From Tamlana carrageenivorans (GTDB lineage Bacteria > Bacteroidota > Bacteroidia > Flavobacteriales > Flavobacteriaceae): a DNA stretch of 64,000 nt. Both the position numbers and the translations under genes were made by a program. The DNA is taken from NCBI RefSeq assembly GCF_002893765.1, contig NZ_CP025938.1:3429501-3493500 (forward strand), written 5' to 3'. A model generated the notes under the pieces. It had not been told where the DNA came from, made no database searches, and saw nothing but the letters and a program-made list of their open reading frames with translations. Each line of letters starts with the position of its first letter. Position 1 is the stretch's first letter. Below are positions 9,374 to 18,610 of the stretch, piece after piece.

Positions 9374-9405
9374 AAAAAAACCACACGATATGTGTGGCTT
9401 TTTTA
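9374..9405. terminator. Bidirectional Rho-independent terminator
   Basis: The stem CCACAC/GTGTGG (9381-9386 with 9392-9397) has a 5-nt loop, an A-run on the left and a T-run on the right. It lies just after the stop of the leftward metalloprotease gene (9423), which it most likely serves; it could also stop the rightward kdsB-acyltransferase transcript. Confidence 0.8.
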
Positions 9406-9422
9406 TTTACAGATTTTATTGT

Positions 9423-12022
9423 CTATTTCACTTCTTTAGTAGCATTATCTATTAAAGTTCTAAGGTGTTGCTTGTGTGCTTTTGAAGCAATATCACCTGA
9501 AGGTGCAGACCAATTTCTAATATTTTTTAAGTTATATAAAGCCATAGATTTTGCATTATTGGTATATCTACCGCTTTGTTTACCCGTTAACATGTCTATT
9601 AACATTTGCGTGTATTCCAACTGTAAATTTTGTCTGAATGAATTCACATTTCCGCTAATATCAGATTTGAAAATGGCATTGTTTAGGTCGCTCATTACAG
9701 ACGATAACTTATAAGTATTCCCATAAAGTTCAGAGTCTGAAATACGTTGTAAGGTATTAGGGTGCAAAAGATGCGTTAAAACATTTTTTTGATAAGTTAA
9801 AATTTGATCGTGGATTTTAGGATCTTCAGGTTGTCTAAAATTAAAACCACGACGTTGCATGGCTAAATAATTATACAAATCGTGAGGTGCGCTAAACGCA
9901 TTAGGAGCAAAAACATAATCACTTAAAGCTTTCATAGCTCTTTTTTGATCTTTATAAGATACAGGCGTATAAGGTTGTGTGCCGCCTTCTTGTCCTGCCA
10001 TGGCACGATCTACATAGACTCCACCAATATATCTCGAAATAACGCCAGCTGCAGTGGATTTTTGTCCGCTTAATAAATAATAAATACGACGCAACTCCTG
10101 GTACGACTCATCGGTCTTTATAAAATTTTGTTTTGCTGTTTTCATTAATTCATTAGACAGTTCAATACGATCGATAGAATATCTAATAGCATCGTTTGAA
10201 AGGTCTCCAATCATAACACGTGGGTCGATGGCCTTTCCTGGTGCACGCATGTCATCGGCGTCATTTCCAAAAATAAGCTCTGGTTTGGTCGATTGATTTA
10301 ATAAATCGTGATGTTCTTTAGCAGTTTTAAAAGGTGTATAGCCAAATTGTACGGCCCAAATATCATAAGGCCCAACAGCTACATCACTATATTGTCCTTG
10401 TTTACTACGGTCTCTTGTAATATTTAAGGCTGCATAATCCATAACCGATCCGGTTAAGCATTTTCCTTTTATAAATTCTGGATCTGCAAGTTCTTCTGGA
10501 GAAAACAACTGACTCGCTTTCATGTTGTGGTTTAAACCTAATGTATGACCAACTTCATGCATAATAAGCGCTAACATAGATTCTTTTTTGATGCCTTCAA
10601 GCTCTAAATCTGATGCGCCATGGGCTTCTGCTACAGCATTGGCAACCATAAATTCATTATGCATGGTGCTTGCAAATGAACAAGAATGCATGTTATCATG
10701 ATCAAACTCATGGTCGTCGGCATTATAAGCTTTTTCGGCAGTTGCAAGATTGTAAACTTTATCGTAAAACACACGATTTGTAAAGTGCACAAATTCTAGC
10801 ATGATATCGGCGCCTAAAATTTGTCCTGTTCTTGGGTTAACAAAACTTGGTCCGTAACCCCCAAAAGGTGGTTTTGGAGAAGATGTCCAACGTAAAACAT
10901 TATATCTAATATCGCCAGCATCCCATTCGGCATCATCAGGTTGTACTTTAACAACCATGGCGTTTTTAAATCCTGCCTTTTCAAAGGCAACATTCCATTG
11001 CAATACACCTTCTTTAATGGTTTCACGCCACTCTAATGGCGTAGAATTTTCTATCCACCAAGTGATGGGTTCAACAGGTTCCGATAACTCTAATTCTGGG
11101 TTTTTCTTTTGTAAATCCCACCTATGTATCAAGTCTCTATAAGGTGTAGAGTTTGTAGCTGTTTGATCGTTTACCTGGGTTAAAAAATAACCTACTCTAG
11201 GATCATCAAATCGTGGTTGGTAATTGTTTTCAGGCATAGCGATAAAACTATGGTGTACTTTAATACTCACATTTCTACCATCGGCAACAGCCTCAGAGCC
11301 ATTGTTTAGTACAGAAGGCGAGGAGTAAACATATTCGATAGCAACATCGGTGTTTTCAGGGTAATTCTTAATGGCGTTAATTTTACTTTTGCCTTTGCTT
11401 AATTTGCCAAGTTTAAAAGCTGTTGGAGATTGCCCTGGTCGATATGCAGGTTTGATTTGAGCTAAGGTTTCATCTAAGAATAAATCGTTGGCATCAATTA
11501 AATATAAGCCTTTGTTTTTATCGTAACTTTCTACTTTAATGCTGGCCATAGTTCCATGACTTATGTTAGCATTTTCAGATTTTGAAAGCGGACTCTCTGG
11601 ATCGAAGTAAAATGATGTATTTTGAGTTATGAATTCAATTTTATTGAAATATTTTTCAATTTTAAAAACTTTTGAATCGTTATAAGACCCTCTGTTTATT
11701 CTTCCAGCATCCATAACCCCGTCGACAACCTGACTGAAGTAAATAAATTCTTTTCCGATTTGGTCCTCTGAAATCAACATTTTTATAGACCCCGAAATAG
11801 AATCTTGATATATGGTAAATAAACCTTCAGATTTTTTGCTAGTTTTAGTTAAATCTGCAATGGATTTTTCTTTTGATTTTTTTTCAGATGATGTAGTAGC
11901 TTCTGTTTTGTCCTTCTTTCTTTTCTTGTTTTTTTCTGTGCCTCAGCATATTGAGGTGATAAAATTAACATAGATAAAAACAATAGACAGGTAAGCCTAA
12001 TGGTTTTTTTGGGTAAACTCAT
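9423..12022 (-). CDS. Secreted zinc-dependent metalloprotease (DUF5117/DUF5118 type), frameshifted near N-terminus
   Basis: Large metzincin-like protease. The zinc site HEVGHTLGLNH (coding bases about 10559-10526) matches HExxHxxGxxH, followed by the Met-turn SVMDYAALN. The longest single frame gives 785 residues from an ATG at 11780, but that start is internal: the frame stays open upstream through the DUF5118-like segment SIADLTKTSKKSEGLFTIYQ. A good signal peptide (MSLPKKTIRL then a hydrophobic run ending ...PQYAEA) starts at 12022 in another frame. The two frames join if the A-run at 11929-11935 (7 bases) had one more base, giving about 866 residues. This could be a sequencing error, a mutation or a slippage site. 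Residues after the break match the family throughout. Confidence 0.85.
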
Positions 12023-12141
12023 AGTTTGAATAATGATTATTTATAATTGTAAATTTGAATAAGTCGGCATAAATGTAACTAGTTATATATTTTTATGTAA
12101 TAAAAAAAAGTTAAAAAATATTAAAAGGCAAAATCACTAAT

Positions 12142-12909
12142 ATGGTTGCAATTTTGTTTATTTTTAAAAATATGATAAAAGACACTAAAATAGCCGTATT
12201 AATTGACGGCGATAATATCCCTGCCAAGTATATTTCAGAAATGATGGAAGAAATTACTAAATATGGAACACCTACCATTAAAAGAATTTATGGAGACTGG
12301 ACGAAACCATATTTAGCAAAGTGGAAAAACGTTTTGTTAAAAAATGCTATAACACCTATACAACAGTATAGTTATACAACAGGAAAAAACGCTACAGATT
12401 CTGCCATGATTATTGATGCTATGGATATTCTATATTCTGAAAAAGTAAATGGTTTTTGCTTGATATCCTCAGATAGTGATTTCACAAAATTAGCCACGCG
12501 TTTGCGTGAGGCAGGTATGGTGGTATACGGTATGGGAGAAAAGAAGACTCCCGATCCATTTATTGTGGCCTGTGACAAATTTATTTACCTTGAAATTTTA
12601 AAGAAGGAAACAGCAAGCCCGAAACACACCGATGGCACAATAAAAACAAAAGAAAACTTGTACAATATTACACCTAAAGTCATCGAATTTTTATCTCATG
12701 CTGTTGATGATTGTGCTGATGATGATGGGTGGGCGTTTCTTGGAGATGTAGGTTCTCTAATCATTAAAAAGCAGCCTAATTTTGATTCCCGTAATTTTGG
12801 GTTTCAAAAATTAACACCGCTTTTTAAATCTTTAGATCAATTTGAGTTAGAACAACGCGACCAAACAAATGGTCGTTTTAAATTGATTTATGTTAAGAAT
12901 AAACATTGA
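12142..12909 (+). CDS. NYN domain RNase-like protein with C-terminal LOTUS/OST-HTH domain
   Basis: A 255-residue protein of the LabA/limkain-b1-like NYN (PIN-fold) family. The N-terminal domain shows the acidic catalytic residues in VLIDGDN, ATDSAMIIDAMD and SSDSDF. Residues from about 175 (NITPKVIEFLSHAVDDC...WAFLGDVGSLI) form a LOTUS/OST-HTH type RNA-binding domain. Homologues are thought to be metal-dependent RNases. The true start may be the ATG at 12172, since the ten residues before MIKDTKIAVLIDGDN are not typical of the family; neither start has a clear ribosome site. It converges on the oxidoreductase gene at 12931. Confidence 0.82.
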   Translation: MVAILFIFKNMIKDTKIAVLIDGDNIPAKYISEMMEEITKYGTPTIKRIYGDWTKPYLAKWKNVLLKNAITPIQQYSYTTGKNATDSAMIIDAMDILYSEKVNGFCLISSDSDFTKLATRLREAGMVVYGMGEKKTPDPFIVACDKFIYLEILKKETASPKHTDGTIKTKENLYNITPKVIEFLSHAVDDCADDDGWAFLGDVGSLIIKKQPNFDSRNFGFQKLTPLFKSLDQFELEQRDQTNGRFKLIYVKNKH

Positions 12910-12930
12910 ATGTTTTAATCGCTTTACTAT

Positions 12931-13917
12931 TTAAATCTTACCTAAAATTTTATCCATAACCCAACTGGTGTGCAATGCTGTTTTACCGGTTGAGGGATGT
13001 GGATTAGAGGGGGCGTCAAAATAGAATCTCATATTTTCAACATGCGGGAATTGAATGTGTTTAGGGTTTTCAATATACACTTCTTTTTTTATGTCATCAC
13101 ACTTTAGCACAATAGGCTTGTCGTGAAAGACAGAGAATTTTATGGTGCCTTTCGATCCATAAATAATAACTTTATCAAGATGTTCACTACATCCAAAATT
13201 CCATATTCCGGAACCCGTTACTCCGTTTTCATGCAGCCAACTAGCTGAGACAGCGTCTTTAGCAGAATACAAATTTTGCTGATTAACACTTACCCCGTGA
13301 GCGTCTTTAATATTTCCTAAGAAATAAGTAAATAAATCCAACTCATGACTAGCTAAATCATCAAAATAACCACCAGTAGCAATTTTAGCATCAGTTCTCC
13401 AATTGTATGTTTTTGATAAATCTGTTTCACTTGGTGGTTTGCTTAAATGTGCTGTGATATGCCTAATTTGACCAATATATCCGGAGTCTAACCAAGATTT
13501 AATTTTTAAAAATCTAGGCAGGGAACGTCTATAATAAGCAACAAATAGCGGAATATTCTTCTCTTTAAAAGCATTGTAAACCTCTAGACTATCGGTGTAA
13601 CTAGGTGATAGGGGTTTTTCTATACAGCAAGGCTTTCCTGATGCAGCTACTTTTAAAGCATAATATTTGTGCGTGTCTGGAGGTGTAGCAATATAAACAG
13701 CATCTACATTTGGGTCGTTAATAAGTTGATCTGCGTCGGTGTAATAAGTGTCAATTTGATGACGCTTTGCATAATCCTTAACCTTTGCAGCATCACGCCT
13801 CATAACGGCAGAAATCTTAAAGTTACCAGTCATTTTATAAGCAGGTCCGCTTTTAACTTCGGTGACATTACCGCAGCCAATAATGCCCCATTTAATCATT
13901 TTTGATACGTTCTTCAT
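12931..13917 (-). CDS. Gfo/Idh/MocA family oxidoreductase
   Basis: NAD(P)-dependent sugar-type oxidoreductase, 328 residues. The Rossmann motif is GIIGCGNVTEVKSGP, and the family motif EKPLSPS carries the catalytic-site Lys. A Gfo_Idh_MocA C-terminal sheet domain follows. The start may be the Met at residue 7 (13899; MIKWGIIGCG), which places the Rossmann strand at the usual distance. The substrate cannot be read from sequence. It is a single gene flanked by the converging NYN gene and the yebC terminator. Confidence 0.88.
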   Translation of the reverse strand: MKNVSKMIKWGIIGCGNVTEVKSGPAYKMTGNFKISAVMRRDAAKVKDYAKRHQIDTYYTDADQLINDPNVDAVYIATPPDTHKYYALKVAASGKPCCIEKPLSPSYTDSLEVYNAFKEKNIPLFVAYYRRSLPRFLKIKSWLDSGYIGQIRHITAHLSKPPSETDLSKTYNWRTDAKIATGGYFDDLASHELDLFTYFLGNIKDAHGVSVNQQNLYSAKDAVSASWLHENGVTGSGIWNFGCSEHLDKVIIYGSKGTIKFSVFHDKPIVLKCDDIKKEVYIENPKHIQFPHVENMRFYFDAPSNPHPSTGKTALHTSWVMDKILGKI

Positions 13918-14126
13918 AGAAATAGTAGTATAGTAGTTTTTGTTAGTTTCAATAATTAGTTGATATGATTCCGTAATTGGTAAGGAGAATCATATGGTTG
14001 TTTAGTCGTTATTGGTACTAAATTACTAATAAAAAGACATAAAGTGAGTTAAAAAAGAAAATGATTACTTAAAAATTTAGGATGAATATTAGATTTTAAA
14101 AACACTGTAAATCAGTGTCATACCAT

Positions 14127-14158
14127 AAAAAAAGAGAGCCTTACAGCTCTCTTTTTTT
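14127..14158 (-). terminator. Terminator of yebC
   Basis: The stem GAGAGC/GCTCTC (14134-14139 with 14146-14151) is extended by A/T pairs to about 13 bp, with a 6-nt loop CTTACA and T-runs on both strands. It lies 5 bp past the yebC stop. Confidence 0.85.
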
Positions 14159-14163
14159 TGTTT

Positions 14164-14883
14164 TTATTCTCCATTTTCTTCCATGGTATGGTATACATTT
14201 TGGACGTCGTCGTCGTCGTCGAGTTTTTCCAAAAGTTTTTCTACATCGGCGGCTTGTTCTGGAGTTAAAGGTTTTGTGACTTGTGGAATACGTTCAAATC
14301 CAGAAGATAAAATTTCAATACCTCTACTTTCTAATTCCGATTGAATAGCGCCAAAACTTTCAAAAGGGGCGTAGATTAAAATACCATCTTCATCAGCAAA
14401 AACTTCTTCGGCACCAAAGTCTATAAATTCTAACTCTAATTCTTCAGGATCAAGTCCTTCCGCGTTTATTCTAAAATTACAAGTATGATCGAACATAAAA
14501 ACAACAGACCCAGAAGTTCCTAAGCTACCATCACATTTATTAAAATAACTTCTAACGTTTGCTACTGTTCTGGTATTATTATCGGTTGCAGTTTCTACTA
14601 AAACAGCCACACCATGTGGAGCATAGCCTTCAAAAATAACCTCTTTGTAATCGCCTTGACTTTTATCGCTAGCACGTTTTATGGCACGCTCCACATTGTC
14701 TTTAGGCATGTTAACAGCCTTTGCATTTTGTATAACAGCACGTAATCGCGAATTGCTATCTGGATCTGGACCACCTTCTTTTACAGCCATTACAATGTCT
14801 TTACCAATACGAGTAAATGCTTTACTCATGGCAGACCAACGTTTCATCTTTCTTGCTTTTCTAAACTCAAAAGCTCTTCCCAT
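14164..14883 (-). CDS. yebC: YebC/PmpR family protein
   Basis: Conserved cytoplasmic protein of 239 residues, the family's usual length. It begins MGRAFEFRKARKMKRW and shows the diagnostic NIERAI-type segment as PKDNVERAIKRA near 67-78. The family was annotated as a transcription regulator, and its mitochondrial relative TACO1 and bacterial YebC are now linked to translation of proline-rich stretches. The C-terminus ends in an acidic Asp run (DDDDD) encoded by a GTC/GAC repeat. It has its own promoter (14941-14971) and terminator. Confidence 0.92.
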   Translation of the reverse strand: MGRAFEFRKARKMKRWSAMSKAFTRIGKDIVMAVKEGGPDPDSNSRLRAVIQNAKAVNMPKDNVERAIKRASDKSQGDYKEVIFEGYAPHGVAVLVETATDNNTRTVANVRSYFNKCDGSLGTSGSVVFMFDHTCNFRINAEGLDPEELELEFIDFGAEEVFADEDGILIYAPFESFGAIQSELESRGIEILSSGFERIPQVTKPLTPEQAADVEKLLEKLDDDDDVQNVYHTMEENGE

Positions 14884-14940
14884 AATTATATGTGTGTTAT
14901 GCTACTTGTGGCAGCAATTGTATTAATTTAAATGATTTGA

Positions 14941-14971
14941 CAAATTTAAAAACCTTCAAATCAAAAACAAA
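14941..14971 (-). promoter_or_regulatory. yebC promoter
   Basis: On the minus strand, TTTG at 14971-14968 and TAAATTTG at 14948-14941 are separated by 19 bp, an exact fit to the Bacteroidota -33/-7 promoter. The predicted start gives a leader of about 50 nt before the yebC ATG. Confidence 0.6.
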
Positions 14972-14980
14972 TAAATCGTA

Positions 14981-15274
14981 TTAATCTTCTTCAGGTTCTA
15001 CTATAAATTCTATGGCTTTAGCCAACTTAAAATCTTTTTCGGTTACACCATTTTCACTATGTGTTGATAATGATACAGTAAGTACATTGTACACATTTGT
15101 CCAATTGGGGTGGTGGTTTAAGGCTTCACATTCAAAAGCAATACGACTCATGGCGCTAAAGCAATCTTTAAAATTTTCAAATTCGAATTCACTGTGAATG
15201 GCATTATCATAATACTCCCAATCTGGAAATTGTAATAATTTTTTTTCGATGTCTTGTTCAGAAAGTTTACTCAT
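14981..15274 (-). CDS. phhB: 4a-hydroxytetrahydrobiopterin dehydratase (pterin-4a-carbinolamine dehydratase)
   Basis: Recycles the pterin cofactor of aromatic amino acid hydroxylases by dehydrating 4a-hydroxytetrahydrobiopterin. The 97-residue protein carries the family motif HHPNWTNVYNVLTVSLSTH, with the paired His of the active site, and has typical length. It follows the RmlD-like reductase by 59 bp on the same strand and may be the last gene of the gcvT-glsA transcript. No phenylalanine hydroxylase gene is in the window. Confidence 0.93.
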   Translation of the reverse strand: MSKLSEQDIEKKLLQFPDWEYYDNAIHSEFEFENFKDCFSAMSRIAFECEALNHHPNWTNVYNVLTVSLSTHSENGVTEKDFKLAKAIEFIVEPEED

Positions 15275-15333
15275 AATTTTTTTATAGAATTTAATTTTCT
15301 TTACAATTTAAGGAATTGCTAGTGGGTAATCAA

Positions 15334-16167
15334 CTATAATTTTAAATCACTTAAAATATCTTCGCTTTTTAACTGTAAATGCTTTGGAAGCTTGTTAAAT
15401 TTAGGTAAAACTGCCAAATAACGTTCCTTATTAGTCGTATAAACTTGTTTAAAAATAGCATTTTGCTCTAAATCGTGAGAAGCCACAATCTCTTTAATAA
15501 AATCGTCATGGTGTACTAAATCTTCACTCCCTAAATGAAAAACACCATAATTGTTACGATTGATGATGTAATGAATTTGCTGCGTCATTTTGGAATCGCT
15601 AGAAACATTCATAACCAAATTAGGAAAGACTTCAATGGGTTCTTTTGCTTTTAAGAAATGAAGAATTTCTTGTATTCTTGGCGATTGCGCACCAAAAACC
15701 ATTGGGAGTCTGATTATAACAATTTGCTTTTTAGGTAATCGCAAGAGCATGTTTTCAATTTTTATTTTAAAATGCCCGAAAACACTATTGCTATAAGTTT
15801 TGTCTAACTCATAACTGGGGTATTTGCTATACGCATCAAAAACATTAGCTGAAGAGAGGAATATAAGCTTTGTATTTTCAAGCAGCACATACTCGGCTAA
15901 ATGTTGATGTAGTAAAACTTGCTTTGAAAAATCACCTCGAAGTGCAGAAATGATAATGGTAGGCTTTACAATTTCTAATATTTCATAGATATCATCTTCT
16001 TCAAAATTATATTGAAAAAAATGTTTGTTTTTTTCAAGAGCACGGTTGCTAATATTATAGGTGCCAAACGTTCTAAAATAGGAGCAGAGCTCTTTGTAAA
16101 GTGCATCACCAAGAAAACCACTAGCTCCTAAAATTAAAATAGTATGTTTGTTTTCTCGTTCTATCAT
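15334..16167 (-). CDS. NAD(P)-dependent SDR/RmlD-like sugar nucleotide reductase family protein
   Basis: Extended SDR-type protein, 277 residues, with the Rossmann motif ILGASGFLGDALYKEL at 12-27 and a YxxxK-like pair in SYELDKTY. A FLSSANVF strand supplies the catalytic-site Ser. It resembles dTDP-4-dehydrorhamnose reductase-like proteins, but no rhamnose pathway genes are nearby. It starts 24 bp after glsA on the same strand. Confidence 0.75.
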   Translation of the reverse strand: MIERENKHTILILGASGFLGDALYKELCSYFRTFGTYNISNRALEKNKHFFQYNFEEDDIYEILEIVKPTIIISALRGDFSKQVLLHQHLAEYVLLENTKLIFLSSANVFDAYSKYPSYELDKTYSNSVFGHFKIKIENMLLRLPKKQIVIIRLPMVFGAQSPRIQEILHFLKAKEPIEVFPNLVMNVSSDSKMTQQIHYIINRNNYGVFHLGSEDLVHHDDFIKEIVASHDLEQNAIFKQVYTTNKERYLAVLPKFNKLPKHLQLKSEDILSDLKL

Positions 16168-16191
16168 ATAACTGGGGCACTTTGGAGCAAC

Positions 16192-17106
16192 CTAAAATAT
16201 AGATAATTTTGCTTTTGTAGTAAACTGCTCTAAGGCATGCACACCTAATTTCGAGTTGCCTTTTTTGTTTAACCCTGGAGACCAAACACTAATTACAAAT
16301 TGATCGGGGAGTAAGGCTGCGATGCCTCCACCAACGCCACTTTTTCCTGGTAAACCCACCTCAAAAGCAAATTCTCCAGCTTCATCATAAAATCCACAAG
16401 TTAACATTAAAGCATTAATACGTTTTACTTGCTGGTTGCTAATATGTTGTTTTTGTTGCATGCAACTGCCTTTATTTGCAAATAAATAAAAGGCTTTTGA
16501 TAGCTGACTGCAAGACATTTCGATAGCACATTGATGAAAATAGAAATCCAGAACAGCATCAACTGGGTTTTCTAAATTATTAAAGGATTTTAAAAGGTTT
16601 GCTGAGGCGTAATTTTTAAAACCAGTATTCTTTTCAGAATAGGCAACCTCCTCATTATAGTTGATAGAAGAATCGCCAGCGAGCTCTCGTACATAACTTA
16701 AAAAATCTGCTTTCGGGTTTTTTAAGTTAGAAAGCAAAATATCAGCTATTACAATGGCTCCAGAATTTATAAAGGGATTTCTAGGAATACTATTTTCAAT
16801 CTCTAATAAAGCTAAAAAGTTATACGGATTTCCGCTAGGTTCAACATCGACACGTTTCCATATGGCATCACCTATTAAGGCCATGGCTTTAGATAAGGCA
16901 AAAACCTTAGAGATACTCTGAATTGAAAACAATTTATCGAAATCGCCAACACCATATTTTTCGCCTTCGGAAGTCCTTAAGTGCATACCAAAAGCTTCAG
17001 GATCTACATGAGCCAATTCTGGGATATAAGATGCTACAACACCTTTATCCTTTACCGCTTTAGCATCTTGATATATACGATTTAAAATGGCTTGAAAATC
17101 AACCAT
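16192..17106 (-). CDS. glsA: Glutaminase A
   Basis: Hydrolyses glutamine to glutamate and ammonia in the cytoplasm. The 304-residue protein has the serine beta-lactamase-like fold motifs: S-x-x-K in QSISKVF (about residue 64), NSGAIV and the C-terminal GLPGKSGVGGG. Length is typical. It begins 2 bp after the gcvT stop, so the two are co-transcribed. Confidence 0.95.
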   Translation of the reverse strand: MVDFQAILNRIYQDAKAVKDKGVVASYIPELAHVDPEAFGMHLRTSEGEKYGVGDFDKLFSIQSISKVFALSKAMALIGDAIWKRVDVEPSGNPYNFLALLEIENSIPRNPFINSGAIVIADILLSNLKNPKADFLSYVRELAGDSSINYNEEVAYSEKNTGFKNYASANLLKSFNNLENPVDAVLDFYFHQCAIEMSCSQLSKAFYLFANKGSCMQQKQHISNQQVKRINALMLTCGFYDEAGEFAFEVGLPGKSGVGGGIAALLPDQFVISVWSPGLNKKGNSKLGVHALEQFTTKAKLSIF

Positions 17107-17108
17107 TA

Positions 17109-18188
17109 TTATTTATAAAATGGCAATTTAACAACTGTTGCAGGCACTGCATTTTTTCTAATCTGAATACTAATTTTACTATCCACACCTGCTAATTCCG
17201 TAGGCACATACCCTAAACCGATGCCTTTGCCTAAACTTGGCGACATGGTTCCAGAGGTTACTTTGCCAATTACAGATCCTTCTGAATCTACAATATCATA
17301 ACCTTGACGCGGAATGCCTCTTTCATCCAATTCAAATGCAACAAGTTTTCTTTTAGGACCTTGTTCTTTTTCAGCTTTTAAGGCTTCAGAATTTGTAAAA
17401 TTTTTAGTGAATTTTGTAATCCATCCTAAACCAGCTTCAATAGGAGAGGTGTTGTCATCAATATCATTACCATATAAACAATACCCCATTTCTAAACGCA
17501 ACGTATCACGTGCTGCTAAACCAATAGGTTTTATGCCATAATCTGCTCCAGCCTCAAATACTTTATCCCAAACTTGCTTTACTTCACTGTTTTTACAGTA
17601 AATTTCAAATCCGCCACTACCAGTATATCCTGTTGCCGAGATGATAACATTCTCAATACCAGCAAAATCACCAACTACAAAATTGTAAAATTTGATAGCG
17701 GCTAAATCATGACTTGTAATACTTTGCATGGCTTCAATAGCTTTTGGACCTTGAATGGCTAACAAAGAATAGTCGTCACTTAAATTACGCATATGGGCTC
17801 CAACATCGTTCTTGGACTGAATCCAATCCCAATCTTTATCAATATTACTTGCATTTACTACTAACAAGTACGTTTCATCTTTAATTTTATAGATGATTAA
17901 ATCGTCTACAATCCCACCATTATCGTTAGGCAAACAGCTATACTGTGCTTTTCCTATCGTTAATTTTGAAGCATCATTACTAGATACTTTTTGTATTAAG
18001 TCTAAAGCATTTTCGCCTTCAATAAGAAATTCACCCATATGAGAAACATCAAAAACACCAACGCCTTTTCTAACGGTTTCATGTTCTAAATTTACTCCTT
18101 CATATTGTACGGGCATGTTGTATCCTGCAAAGGGAACCATTTTAGCTCCAAGAGATATATGAGTTTCTGTTAAGGCTGTATTTTTCAT
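17109..18188 (-). CDS. gcvT: Glycine cleavage system aminomethyltransferase (T-protein)
   Basis: Transfers the methylene group from the H-protein aminomethyl intermediate to tetrahydrofolate and releases ammonia. The 359-residue protein starts MKNTALTETHISLGAKMVPFAGY and shows GVFDVSHMGE, the folate-site region GYTGSGGFEIY and the C-terminal IGLGYV segment, all family hallmarks. The H and P proteins are not in the window. It is the first gene of a leftward run with glsA. A TATTTTTG -7 box lies at 18218-18211, with no good -33. I see no glycine riboswitch. Confidence 0.96.
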   Translation of the reverse strand: MKNTALTETHISLGAKMVPFAGYNMPVQYEGVNLEHETVRKGVGVFDVSHMGEFLIEGENALDLIQKVSSNDASKLTIGKAQYSCLPNDNGGIVDDLIIYKIKDETYLLVVNASNIDKDWDWIQSKNDVGAHMRNLSDDYSLLAIQGPKAIEAMQSITSHDLAAIKFYNFVVGDFAGIENVIISATGYTGSGGFEIYCKNSEVKQVWDKVFEAGADYGIKPIGLAARDTLRLEMGYCLYGNDIDDNTSPIEAGLGWITKFTKNFTNSEALKAEKEQGPKRKLVAFELDERGIPRQGYDIVDSEGSVIGKVTSGTMSPSLGKGIGLGYVPTELAGVDSKISIQIRKNAVPATVVKLPFYK

Positions 18189-18560
18189 TGTTTATGTTTT
18201 AAATGCAGCACAAAAATATAGAAATTAATCTGGTTTAAAGATTGAATAAATTGTTAAATAGCGTTAAATAAAGCTCAGGTTTTAGTAAGAATAGACCTTA
18301 TTAAGTTATGACATATCAAATTCCAAAAATCAAGTTTTTATAAATCCTTTAGTGGTGTAACATAAATTACGAAACATGATTTATTGTTTGAATCTACAAT
18401 AAATAGATGTTTTTGATTTTGTAAAAGGCAGCAAATACAATTAAAGTATTGATTATAATGTGTTTTTTATATGATTTGAAGTATGTTTTAAAGGCCATAT
18501 TTGGTGCGTAATTTAATCGAATTAAAATATAGTTGTAGGATATTTATTAAACAAAAGGTG
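18189..18560. other. Divergent intergenic region between gcvT and the porin gene
   Basis: About 370 bp, AT-rich. It holds the likely gcvT -7 box on the minus strand (18218-18211). I find no ORF, riboswitch-like conserved core or strong hairpin. Confidence 0.5.
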
Positions 18561-18591
18561 TTGTTATTCAGTCAGTTTACTTGTATATTTG
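18561..18591 (+). promoter_or_regulatory. Promoter of the porin gene
   Basis: TTG at 18561-18563 and TATATTTG at 18584-18591 with a 20-bp spacer fit the Bacteroidota -33/-7 consensus. The porin ATG is 20 bp further. Confidence 0.6.
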
Positions 18592-18610
18592 TTAGAAACC
18601 AACCTAATAA

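Noticed and set aside
18189..18560. Possible glycine riboswitch before gcvT
   Set aside because: No glycine-aptamer core or terminator switch is visible in the 370 bp.
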